Both the position numbers and the translations under genes were made by a program. From positions 1-7,530 of the forward strand of contig CAYWOD010000184.1 of NCBI GenBank assembly GCA_964459805.1: a stretch of 7,530 nucleotides of DNA. The letters are read 5' to 3'. The DNA comes from DAOVRL01 sp964459805. Lineage in GTDB: Bacteria; Planctomycetota; Phycisphaerae; Sedimentisphaerales; Anaerobacaceae. The notes under the pieces are model-generated. The model had not been told where the DNA came from, did no database searches, and was given only the letters and a program-made list of their open reading frames with translations. Below, one piece after another: positions 1 through 5,974 of this stretch (the first letter of the stretch is position 1; each line of letters opens with the position of its first letter).

Positions 1-2
1 TT

Positions 3-54
3 TCGCAGGAATGACAAATGCTGTTTTCGCAGGAATGACAAATGCTGTTTTCGC
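3..54. repeat. 24-bp tandem repeat, about two copies
   Basis: The unit tcgcaggaatgacaaatgct followed by gttt starts at 3 and again at 27. A third start at 51 keeps only the first few bases before diverging, so the period is exactly 24 bp. The window begins inside or just after the array, so more copies may lie upstream. The core tcgcaggaatgaca resembles the ends of the palindromic element at 117-319 (tcgcaatgacg, tcgcaacgac), so this is probably a duplicated end of the same repeat family and not an independent satellite. No coding role is visible. Confidence 0.85.
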
Positions 55-116
55 AACAGGAACTAATTATTCCGGCACTACATAACCATGTTTTTGACAA
101 GGTGTTACTTACCACT

Positions 117-319
117 GTCGTTGCGAGCGAAGCGAAGCAATCTCAGCAGTTCGTAAGGGCGAGATTGCCACGGCCCACAGGGGGCCTCCTAAGAAAATAG
201 AGGGTTTTTACAGGCCAGGGGTGGAGATTGCCGCAGTCGCTTCGCTCCTTCGCAATGACGGAATTGGGCGTTTTTCTTTTATATGCATCCTGAGAATCAG
301 GTGAGGTGCTCGCAACGAC
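117..319. repeat. Nested palindromic repeat element (MITE/REP-like)
   Basis: The ends gtcgttgcga (117-126) and tcgcaacgac (310-319) are perfect 10-bp inverted repeats. Inside lies a longer imperfect inverted pair: the left arm at 116-144 (…gcgaagcgaagcaatctc) against the right arm at 224-260 (gagattgccgcagtcgcttc…), both ending in gcaatctc/gagattgc. A third gagattgcc copy at 161-169 can pair with gcaatctc at 137-144. From general experience, sequences reading cattgcgagcgaagcgaagcaatctc and its complement are dispersed between genes in many bacterial and metagenomic genomes. No transposase is encoded, so any movement would need to be supplied in trans. Several short open frames cross it on both strands, but they are by-products of the palindrome. 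Confidence 0.75.
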
Positions 320-422
320 AATAGTAGGTTTATTACGGTTGTGAATGAGTTTTGACAATCGAGAATTCCTTTGCCAAAGAATCCGGCGACACGCCTAATT
401 TCTTTGGACATCGATTATTGCC

Positions 423-451
423 TTGCCCGGCGTTGGCGTTTGGATTATACT
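423..451 (+). promoter_or_regulatory. Predicted sigma70-type promoter of queF
   Basis: A −35 box TTGCCC (423-428) and a −10 box TATACT (446-451) are separated by exactly 17 bp. Transcription would begin near G458, giving a leader of about 26 nt before the ATG at 484. This promoter supports the internal ATG as the real queF start, because the open frame that extends back to 352 begins upstream of it. Matching is by eye; the −10 matches consensus at 5 of 6 positions and the −35 at 4 of 6. Confidence 0.5.
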
Positions 452-483
452 ATTTGTGCAGCATCTGTATGGGTGGCCATATT

Positions 484-843
484 ATGAGCGAAGCGCCGGA
501 AATAGAATTGTTCGAGAATCCTCGCAGCGAGCGGGACTATTGCATAACGATCAGGTGTCCGGAGTTCACGAGCGTTTGTCCTCGGACGGGCCAGCCTGAC
601 TTCGGCGAGATCGTTATCGAATACTGCCCCGACAAATCCTGCATCGAGCTCAAGAGCCTCAAGCTCTATATGCAAAGCTACCGGAACAAGGGCATATTTT
701 ACGAGGCCCTGACGAATGATATACTGGACGATTTGAGCGGCGTCTGCGAACCGCGCTGGATGAAGGTTACATCTCGATTTACGCCGCGAGGCGGAATCAC
801 AACCGAGGTGGTTGCGGAATATGGGGCAGAAGACAGAGGATAG
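484..843 (+). CDS. queF: NADPH-dependent preQ0 reductase (7-cyano-7-deazaguanine reductase), short type I
   Basis: QueF reduces the nitrile of preQ0 to the amine preQ1 with two NADPH, a cytoplasmic step in making queuosine for tRNA wobble positions. The 119-residue product shows the family's tunnelling-fold core. FTSVCPRTGQPDFGEI (28-43) carries the thioimide-forming Cys32 and the proton-donor Asp39. IELKSLKLY (54-62) is the QueF signature. YRNKGIFYEALTNDILDDL follows, with the substrate-binding Glu74, and the C-terminal RWMKVTSRFTPRGGI is also typical. At the position where B. subtilis and E. coli enzymes have His before this Glu, there is Tyr73. The length fits the minimal unimodular form. 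ATG 484 was chosen over an in-frame ATG at 352 because GGGTGG (471-476) gives a modest ribosome site, the family begins here, and a promoter lies just upstream. It is probably co-transcribed with the zinc-ribbon gene, which begins 24 bp later. Confidence 0.95.
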   Translation: MSEAPEIELFENPRSERDYCITIRCPEFTSVCPRTGQPDFGEIVIEYCPDKSCIELKSLKLYMQSYRNKGIFYEALTNDILDDLSGVCEPRWMKVTSRFTPRGGITTEVVAEYGAEDRG

Positions 844-867
844 AATGAGAAGTTGAGAGGTTACAAA

Positions 868-1371
868 ATGGGGATAACATTTCATTGCGACCATTGCGGC
901 AAGGAAATAAAGGCGGCCGACAGTGCCGGTGGGAAATGGGGCAAATGCCCGGCGTGCCATAACAAACTGTACGTTCCAAATCTGAACGCCAATGACGAGC
1001 TCACACTCGCTCCGGTTGACGAAAGCGAAGAGGAAAGAAAACAACGCCTGATGGCAGAGACATACCAGCTCACACAGGACATATTACAGGAAAGAGACGT
1101 TCCCGACGGACCCGGAGACATCGCCGGGGCGGCTTCTGAGATGAGCGAAAAGGAGCTGACCAAGAACATAGTCCTGTATCTGCGACTAATGGCCGACGGC
1201 GAGCTCTACGAAGGCGAAAGGATCGCCGCTTCGATAGCTCCGCACGGCGGTCAGGCCATAGAGATCCTCGACAGAATAGCGCTTAGCGAAATGCCTGAGC
1301 CGGAACTGGCCGACGTTGCCCCACAGGTCCTCGCCGGTCTGATAAGAACCCTGCGAGCCAAAATAGCCTAA
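868..1371 (+). CDS. Zinc-ribbon protein of unknown function
   Basis: The 167-residue product begins with a four-cysteine zinc ribbon. CDHC (Cys7, Cys10) and CPAC (Cys27, Cys30) are separated by 16 residues and linked by KAADSAGGKWGKCP, a pattern of small rubredoxin-like knuckles. Residues 50-90 are charged and probably flexible or helical (ESEEERKQRLMAETY). Residues 93-167 look like a compact helical domain (MSEKELTKNIVLYLRLMADGE…). No catalytic motif, signal peptide or membrane segment is visible. ATG 868 is preceded by gagagg (855-860) with 7-nt spacing, better than the in-frame TTG at 853, which overlaps that site. It lies 24 bp after queF and is likely in the same transcript. A link to queuosine synthesis is possible but unproven. 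I recall similar zinc-ribbon proteins from Phycisphaerae genomes but cannot assign a function. Confidence 0.85.
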   Translation: MGITFHCDHCGKEIKAADSAGGKWGKCPACHNKLYVPNLNANDELTLAPVDESEEERKQRLMAETYQLTQDILQERDVPDGPGDIAGAASEMSEKELTKNIVLYLRLMADGELYEGERIAASIAPHGGQAIEILDRIALSEMPEPELADVAPQVLAGLIRTLRAKIA

Positions 1372-1386
1372 CCTGAAACACACACG

Positions 1387-1447
1387 CCGAGAGCGCACAG
1401 GTGGTCCTAAAAACTCCACTCAGTCTTCACGTGCGCACGGATTTTTT
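1387..1447 (+). terminator. Possible intrinsic terminator after the queF operon
   Basis: A broken stem can form: ccg (1387-1389) with cgg (1438-1440), then gcgcac (1393-1398) with gtgcgc (1431-1436). Inside it, gtgg (1401-1404) can pair with ccac (1416-1419). Six T residues follow at 1442-1447. The position, 16 bp after the zinc-ribbon stop and before the next promoter, suits a terminator. The internal loops make the stem weaker than a textbook case. Confidence 0.4.
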
Positions 1448-1486
1448 CGGTCCATAAAAACCGGCAAATCTCAGTGACCCCGCAAT

Positions 1487-1515
1487 TTGGCTGTCTCGAA
1501 ACTGTTTCCTATATT
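1487..1515 (+). promoter_or_regulatory. Predicted sigma70-type promoter of the glycosyltransferase gene
   Basis: TTGGCT (1487-1492) and TATATT (1510-1515) lie 17 bp apart, placing the start of transcription near 1522 and giving a leader of about 58 nt. It lies after the possible terminator and before a good ribosome site, so the glycosyltransferase gene is probably its own transcription unit. Called by eye only. Confidence 0.5.
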
Positions 1516-1579
1516 TTACGTAGAAAGCAATAGAGCCAACTTGGAAAAACTCCGGATTGCAGCTTAGAGGGAAACTTAT

Positions 1580-3349
1580 ATGTCCAGTGAGACTACAGTA
1601 GTGCATGTTACCCACGAGGTAGTAGGAAAAGTAGGCGGAATAGGGGCTGTCCTTCACGGCCTCTTCACCTGCGAGTCCTATCTCAAGGCCGCGGATAGAT
1701 CAATCCTCGTCGGCCCCCTGTTTACCACCGAAGGCCCTCTGTCGGAACGACTCGGGGAAGACGGTGAAGTGCTCTATTCATCGGTTGACGGGCTTATTAA
1801 CCCACAGTACGCGCCGGGCTTCCGTAAAATCGAAAGCCTTTACAATACCGGCATCGTCTATGGTCGGCGAACATTCGTTGACGAACAAACGGGTATAAAA
1901 AGCTCGCCCGAAGTGCTGCTGTTCGACGTAAGACGTGTGAACAAGGACCTGGTCAACGAATTCAAGCGAGTGCTTTACAATGAATTCGGTGTTCAGAGTC
2001 ATCTATACGAGAATCTCTGGGAGTATGAGCAATATGTCAGATTAGCGCCGCCGGCAATCGCGGCGCTAAAAGCAATCGATGCAATCGGAGATTCGACAAC
2101 CGTTGTTTCGCACGAGTTTATGGGAATGCCGACCGCACTGGCGGCTATCCTTGAGCCCCATTGTGACATGAGGACGGTTTTCTATGCTCACGAGGCGGCA
2201 ACAATGCGGCGTATCGTGGAGGAGCACTCCGGGCACGATACGATGTTCTACAACGTTATGAAGCAGGCCCACAAAGACGGACTGTATGTCAGCGAAGTCT
2301 TCGGCGAACAGAGCTCGTATTTCAAGCACACTCTCGTTGAGGGTTCAAAACACTGCGACCACATATACGCAGTGGGCGACTACGTGGCCGACGAGCTGCG
2401 GTTTCTCGCACCGGAATTCGAGACTGCGGACATAGATATAGTCTATAACGGGATACCGGCGTATCAAATCAGCGTTGCCGAGAAGCTCGCATCAAAACAA
2501 AAGCTGCAAGTGTATTGTGAGAATTTGCTGGGCTACCGGCCGGATTACGTTTTCACTCACGTCACCAGACTGGTCAAAAGCAAAGGGTTATGGCGTGATT
2601 TACTGGTCCTCTACACAATAGAAAAGGAGTTCAGGACACAAGGCAAGACGGGCCTGCTTTTCCTGTTGTCCACCGAGGTTTCCCGGCGGCGCACGGGCGA
2701 CATTCATAAAATGGAGTCCGCTTACAACTGGCCCGTGGCGCACCGCGAAAACTGGCCGGACCTGTCCGGTGGTGAGGCAGATTTCTATACCCAGATCCAG
2801 GAATTCAACACCCGAAGCCGGAACATAAAAATCATCTTCATCAACCAATTTGGTTTCAGCCGAAAGCATTGCGGGATGAGGATGCCGGAAGATATGGAGT
2901 TTATGGATATCCGCAAGGGCAGCGACGTAGAATTCGGGCAAAGCATCTACGAGCCGTTCGGGATCGCCCAGCTCGAGCCGCTGACCTTCGGCGGGATATG
3001 CGTGATAAGCAGTGTCTGTGGGTGCTCCGGCTTCCTGCGGGACATAACAGGGGCGCAAGATGTCAAGAACGTCATTGTCGCCGACTACACCAACCTCCAG
3101 ACCCAGAATTACGCCGATATAGAAGATATGCTCCAGATTGACCGCCTGGTGCGCGAGCGGATAGAAGCAAGCGAGAGCGAAAAGGTCGCAATGCAGATAT
3201 GCTCGCGGTTAGCCAACAACGAATCTGAGATTGCGAATATGATTGAAACCGGACACCAGCTTGCCGAGAATATGAGCTGGGATGTCGTGGTGAAAAACTA
3301 CCTGGTGAAAAGTCTCGAAAAGGCACGGCATAAGCTTCGCATCCCCTAA
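1580..3349 (+). CDS. GT-B glycosyltransferase, glycogen-synthase-like
   Basis: This 589-residue protein has the two-domain layout of GT-B retaining glycosyltransferases that extend alpha-glucans or related polysaccharides from nucleotide sugars. The N-terminal glycine loop is KVGGIGAVLHGL (17-28), matching the K-x-G-G sugar-nucleotide loop of glycogen synthases. VSHEFMGMPTAL (176-187) and FYAHEAATMRRIVEEH (201-216) are probable acceptor-side elements. VYNGI (288-292) opens the C-terminal domain. THVTRLVKSKG contains Arg330 and Lys335, with the spacing of the donor-phosphate pair Arg300/Lys305 in E. coli GlgA. YEPFGIAQLEPLTFGG holds an E-x7-E motif (Glu458, Glu466), more like GT4 or GT3 enzymes than GT5. 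The final helix MSWDVVVKNYLVKSL is typical. There is no signal peptide, so it is probably cytoplasmic. ATG 1580 has gaggg (1567-1571) at 8-nt spacing. Donor and product are unknown; glycogen is one option, so no gene symbol is given. Confidence 0.85.
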   Translation: MSSETTVVHVTHEVVGKVGGIGAVLHGLFTCESYLKAADRSILVGPLFTTEGPLSERLGEDGEVLYSSVDGLINPQYAPGFRKIESLYNTGIVYGRRTFVDEQTGIKSSPEVLLFDVRRVNKDLVNEFKRVLYNEFGVQSHLYENLWEYEQYVRLAPPAIAALKAIDAIGDSTTVVSHEFMGMPTALAAILEPHCDMRTVFYAHEAATMRRIVEEHSGHDTMFYNVMKQAHKDGLYVSEVFGEQSSYFKHTLVEGSKHCDHIYAVGDYVADELRFLAPEFETADIDIVYNGIPAYQISVAEKLASKQKLQVYCENLLGYRPDYVFTHVTRLVKSKGLWRDLLVLYTIEKEFRTQGKTGLLFLLSTEVSRRRTGDIHKMESAYNWPVAHRENWPDLSGGEADFYTQIQEFNTRSRNIKIIFINQFGFSRKHCGMRMPEDMEFMDIRKGSDVEFGQSIYEPFGIAQLEPLTFGGICVISSVCGCSGFLRDITGAQDVKNVIVADYTNLQTQNYADIEDMLQIDRLVRERIEASESEKVAMQICSRLANNESEIANMIETGHQLAENMSWDVVVKNYLVKSLEKARHKLRIP

Positions 3350-3530
3350 ATCGAGGATCATATCTCAAAGAGGCAAGAGCCGAAAAACAAGAAGGGAACA
3401 TCGTACTCAACCGTCCAAAAGTCCTTAATTTTGCCCACTCAGTTCAATATTTTTCACAGAGTGCACAGTCCCGGCGTCTCCACGGCAAATCCGCAGGTTC
3501 CGAATCCGCAAAAAATCCCAACCTACAATA

Positions 3531-3559
3531 TTGACTCCTGATCAAGGAACAATTATATT
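3531..3559 (+). promoter_or_regulatory. Strong predicted sigma70-type promoter of coaE, implying a leaderless mRNA
   Basis: TTGACT (3531-3536) and TATATT (3554-3559) are separated by exactly 17 bp, each one base from consensus. This is the best promoter in the window. Transcription should begin 7-9 bases after the −10 box, at 3566-3568, which falls on the GTG that opens the coaE reading frame. G3568 is the nearest purine in the preferred direction. Confidence 0.65.
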
Positions 3560-3567
3560 GGAAGACT

Positions 3568-4179
3568 GTGGGCACTGTCGGGACAAAACCAATAATAGGC
3601 ATTTTGGGCGGTATCGGGTCGGGCAAGAGCACCGTCGCAAATGAGTTTGCCAAATTAGGCTGCGCGGTCGTCGATGCGGACAAGATCGCCCACGGGCTGC
3701 TGGACAAGCCGGCTGTGAGGGCAAAAGTAGTCGGCCCCTTTGGGCGGGGAATCTTGGATTCGGCAGGCAAAATCGACCGCCGGGAGTTGGCCACCATTGT
3801 TTTTGCCGATGCCGACAAGCTGTCGCTGCTTAACAAGATTATCCACCCGCTCGTGCTCGAGCAGGCTGAAGAGCTTATCAGGCAGTATAACGGCCAAGGC
3901 CGAGTCAAGGCAATCGTGCTGGATATGCCCCTTTTGGCTGAGGTGGGCTGGGAAAAACGGTGCGACAGGCTCGTTTTTGTCGAGTGCGAGCCCCGATTGA
4001 GGAGCGAAAGAGGCAAAAAAGTGGATTTTTCCGACGAAATAAAAATCCGAGAAAATTTTCAGATTTCTCTGGACAACAAGGCAAGTGTCGCCGATAATAC
4101 CATATACAACAATTCTGGCTTCTCGGCATTGGTCAAGCAAGTCGCTGATATCTTCTCAAGTATTGTAGATAGTTGTTAA
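3568..4179 (+). CDS. coaE: Dephospho-CoA kinase
   Basis: CoaE phosphorylates the 3'-hydroxyl of the ribose in dephospho-CoA using ATP, the last step of coenzyme A synthesis in the cytoplasm. The 203-residue length is usual for the family. The P-loop GGIGSGKS (14-21) is followed by VVDADKIAH (34-42), the acceptor-binding D-x-D element. IIHPLV (91-96), DMPLLAEVGW (119-128) and the lid and C-terminal segment ending VADNTIYNNSG are all family hallmarks. GTG 3568 is the only plausible start. Upstream in frame are only CTG 3538 and a stop at 3532-3534, and the next in-frame TTG is already inside the P-loop. There is no useful Shine-Dalgarno site: aagga (3544-3548) is 19 nt away and ggaag (3560-3564) only 3 nt. 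The promoter's predicted start of transcription falls at the GTG itself. rho follows 178 bp later and may be co-transcribed. I recall coaE next to rho in other planctomycetes. Confidence 0.95.
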   Translation: MGTVGTKPIIGILGGIGSGKSTVANEFAKLGCAVVDADKIAHGLLDKPAVRAKVVGPFGRGILDSAGKIDRRELATIVFADADKLSLLNKIIHPLVLEQAEELIRQYNGQGRVKAIVLDMPLLAEVGWEKRCDRLVFVECEPRLRSERGKKVDFSDEIKIRENFQISLDNKASVADNTIYNNSGFSALVKQVADIFSSIVDSC

Positions 4180-4302
4180 GTGGGGTTTACGGCAGGTTAT
4201 CAAGATCAGAATCAGTAGCTACTAACGTATAAGTTGTGTTGCTTCCGCCCAAGGCTCAACTCCTGCTAAACTGCTACGGAAAAGTTTTTTAATCAAGATT
4301 AC

Positions 4303-4328
4303 CCGCCCCGTGTCGGCACGGGTGACGG
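4303..4328 (+). promoter_or_regulatory. Hairpin in the rho leader
   Basis: A perfect 6-bp stem cccgtg (4307-4312) with cacggg (4317-4322) closes a tcgg loop. It is extended across an internal loop by ccg (4303-4305) with cgg (4326-4328). It stands 18 bases before the aaggag ribosome site of rho (4347-4352). No T-run follows it, so it is not a terminator. Rho genes are autoregulated in E. coli, so a leader control element is conceivable, but the sequence shows only the hairpin. In the rest of 4180-4357 I see no convincing promoter; T6 at 4285-4290 follows a weak 5-bp stem (4243-4247 with 4277-4281) and might terminate some coaE transcripts. Confidence 0.4.
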
Positions 4329-4357
4329 AAAATCATGCACACAAAAAAGGAGTTATG

Positions 4358-5839
4358 ATGGCTAAAGCCACAACAAAGAAAAAGAGAAAACGCAAAAGCT
4401 CCAAGAAAAAGGCCGTCGCGGAAGAACAAGTCGCCGCCGAGCAAGAACATCACGCCCAGGCTGAAAACGCCACGGCTACGGCTACAGCCGACGAGGCCAC
4501 GGCTGGCGAGGCCAAGGACAGGCAGAAAATGGAAGATGACGAATCCACTCACGCCAAGTATGAGCGGATCAAAAAGGGCAATCTCTATTTGACTGATTTG
4601 CAGAAACTGACCGTCGCTGAGCTGCACGATATTGCCAAAAATGAGGGCATCACGGAATATAGCGCCCTTAAGAAGACGGATTTGATTTTCAGGATTCTCA
4701 AGGAGCGTATTCGCCAAAACGGACTGATGTACGGTGAGGGTGTGCTCGAAGTGCTTCCCGACGGGTACGGTTTCCTTCGCAATCCGAGTTACAACTATCT
4801 TTCATCCTCGGACGACATCTACGTCTCGCCGTCGCAGATCAGGCGTTTCGGCCTGCGAACCGGTAACACAGTCTCAGGGCAGATCCGACCACCGAAGGAC
4901 TCGGAGAAGTATTTTGCCCTTCTTCGCGTCGAGGCAATCAACTATGAGAACCCCGATATGCTCGCGGACAAGGTGGTGTTCAGCGACCTGACGCCGCTCC
5001 ATCCGGAGGACCGTTTCATACTCGAAACGGTATCCGATGAGCTGAATATGCGCATAATCGACCTGGTGACGCCGGTGGGTAAAGGCCAGAGAGCTTTGAT
5101 AGTCGCCCCGCCTCGTACGGGCAAGACAATTTTGCTTCAGAAGATCGCCAACGCGATAAGCACAAACCACGCCGAGGTTAAGCTGATAGTTCTTCTGATT
5201 GACGAGAGGCCCGAAGAAGTTACGGAAATGCAGCGTAAGACGGCCGAGGACGTCGAGGTAATAAGCTCGACATTCGATGAGCCGGCGGCCCGGCACTGTC
5301 AGGTGGCCGAAGTCGTGATAGAAAAGGCAAAGCGGCTCGTCGAGTATGGTCAAGACGTAGTAATTCTCTTGGACTCGATTACCCGTCTTGCTCGTGCGTA
5401 TAACAGTGAGATGCCGCACTCCGGGAGAATCCTGACGGGCGGCGTGGATGCCAGTGCGATGCAGATGCCGAAGAAATTCTTCGGCGCGGCAAGAAACATC
5501 GAAGAGGGCGGCTCGCTGAGTATTATCGCAACCTGTTTGATCGACACCGGCTCAAAGATGGACGAGGTTATTTTCGAAGAGTTTAAGGCAACCGGAAATA
5601 TGGAGCTGCACCTCGACAGGCGACTGGTTGACAGAAGGACCTGGCCTGCCATAGACATCAGCCGAAGCGGAACAAGAAGAGAGGAATTGCTGCTCGACCC
5701 GAAAGAGCTTAAATTAGTATATCGTCTTCGAAGGGTCTTGAGCGAATTGAACCAGGTCGAAGCCGTCGAGCTGCTCAAGAACAGGCTCTTCAAATGCCGA
5801 ACCAACGCAGAGTTCCTGATGACAATGAACCTCGATTAG
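4358..5839 (+). CDS. rho: Transcription termination factor Rho with an extended N-terminus
   Basis: Rho is the hexameric RNA-dependent ATPase and helicase that ends transcription at unstructured C-rich RNA. The 493-residue product is about 75 longer than E. coli Rho (419). Residues 1-75 are an extension: a basic block (TTKKKRKRKSSKKK, 5-18), then Ala/Glu/Thr-rich low complexity. The Rho N-terminal helical domain spans about 78-120 (LQKLTVAELHDIAKNEGI) and the cold-shock-type RNA-binding domain about 121-195 (GEGVLEVLPDGYGFLRNP). The motor has Walker A APPRTGKT (250-257), LLIDERPEEVTEMQR (279-293), Walker B VVILLD (334-339), Q-loop LTGGVDASAMQMP (359-371), R-loop KATGNMELHL (410-419) and the arginine-finger region SRSGTRREELL. 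E. coli has Lys181-Ala in the P-loop where this has Arg252-Thr253. ATG 4358 has aaggag (4347-4352) at 5-nt spacing; ATG 4355 directly before it would be too close. An intrinsic terminator follows. Confidence 0.98.
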   Translation: MAKATTKKKRKRKSSKKKAVAEEQVAAEQEHHAQAENATATATADEATAGEAKDRQKMEDDESTHAKYERIKKGNLYLTDLQKLTVAELHDIAKNEGITEYSALKKTDLIFRILKERIRQNGLMYGEGVLEVLPDGYGFLRNPSYNYLSSSDDIYVSPSQIRRFGLRTGNTVSGQIRPPKDSEKYFALLRVEAINYENPDMLADKVVFSDLTPLHPEDRFILETVSDELNMRIIDLVTPVGKGQRALIVAPPRTGKTILLQKIANAISTNHAEVKLIVLLIDERPEEVTEMQRKTAEDVEVISSTFDEPAARHCQVAEVVIEKAKRLVEYGQDVVILLDSITRLARAYNSEMPHSGRILTGGVDASAMQMPKKFFGAARNIEEGGSLSIIATCLIDTGSKMDEVIFEEFKATGNMELHLDRRLVDRRTWPAIDISRSGTRREELLLDPKELKLVYRLRRVLSELNQVEAVELLKNRLFKCRTNAEFLMTMNLD

Positions 5840-5908
5840 CCCGGGCGGAACCTTAAAGCCAACTGTCTCAATGCAACCGGGGGGGGGTTCTTTGCCCGGA
5901 GTGTTCGC

Positions 5909-5937
5909 TTTACATCCGGGGGTGATTTTAGTAACAT
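5909..5937 (+). promoter_or_regulatory. Possible valS promoter overlapping the rho terminator
   Basis: TTTACA (5909-5914) and TAACAT (5932-5937) are 17 bp apart, like the other promoters here, though the −10 is poorer. Initiation would fall near 5944, inside the first arm of the terminator hairpin, leaving a leader of about 59 nt before valS. The 27 bp between the terminator's T-run and valS are too short to hold a complete promoter, so some upstream start or read-through is needed. Confidence 0.3.
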
Positions 5938-5940
5938 CTT

Positions 5941-5974
5941 ATTCCGGCGATTGTGGTTTTAGCCGGAATTTTTT
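5941..5974 (+). terminator. Intrinsic terminator of rho
   Basis: attccggc (5941-5948) and gccggaat (5962-5969) form a perfect 8-bp stem around a 13-nt loop, with a T-run to 5974 directly after. It lies 101 bp after the rho stop codon and 28 bp before valS, so it ends the rho transcript independently of Rho protein. Confidence 0.8.

Noticed and set aside
3..54. Possible CRISPR array.
   Set aside because: The 24-bp units are directly adjacent with no spacers, and only about two are present.
352..483. A 44-residue N-terminal extension of QueF from ATG 352.
   Set aside because: It has no ribosome site, is unlike QueF N-termini and begins upstream of a good promoter at 423-451; ATG 484 fits the family.
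445..1044. A 199-codon open frame on the minus strand.
   Set aside because: It lies wholly opposite queF and the zinc-ribbon gene, which have recognisable motifs and ribosome sites. Its composition looks like antisense of coding DNA.
3488..3510. Direct repeat aatccgca twice (3488-3495, 3503-3510) before coaE.
   Set aside because: Two 8-bp copies alone are weak evidence for a regulator site; they do not overlap the promoter.
4214..4223. Perfect 10-bp palindrome agtagctact after coaE.
   Set aside because: It is single, with no second copy or promoter beside it, so an operator call is not supported.
4310..4357. An earlier rho start at 4310 (GTG).
   Set aside because: It lies in the leader hairpin and has no ribosome site, while aaggag at 4347-4352 serves ATG 4358.
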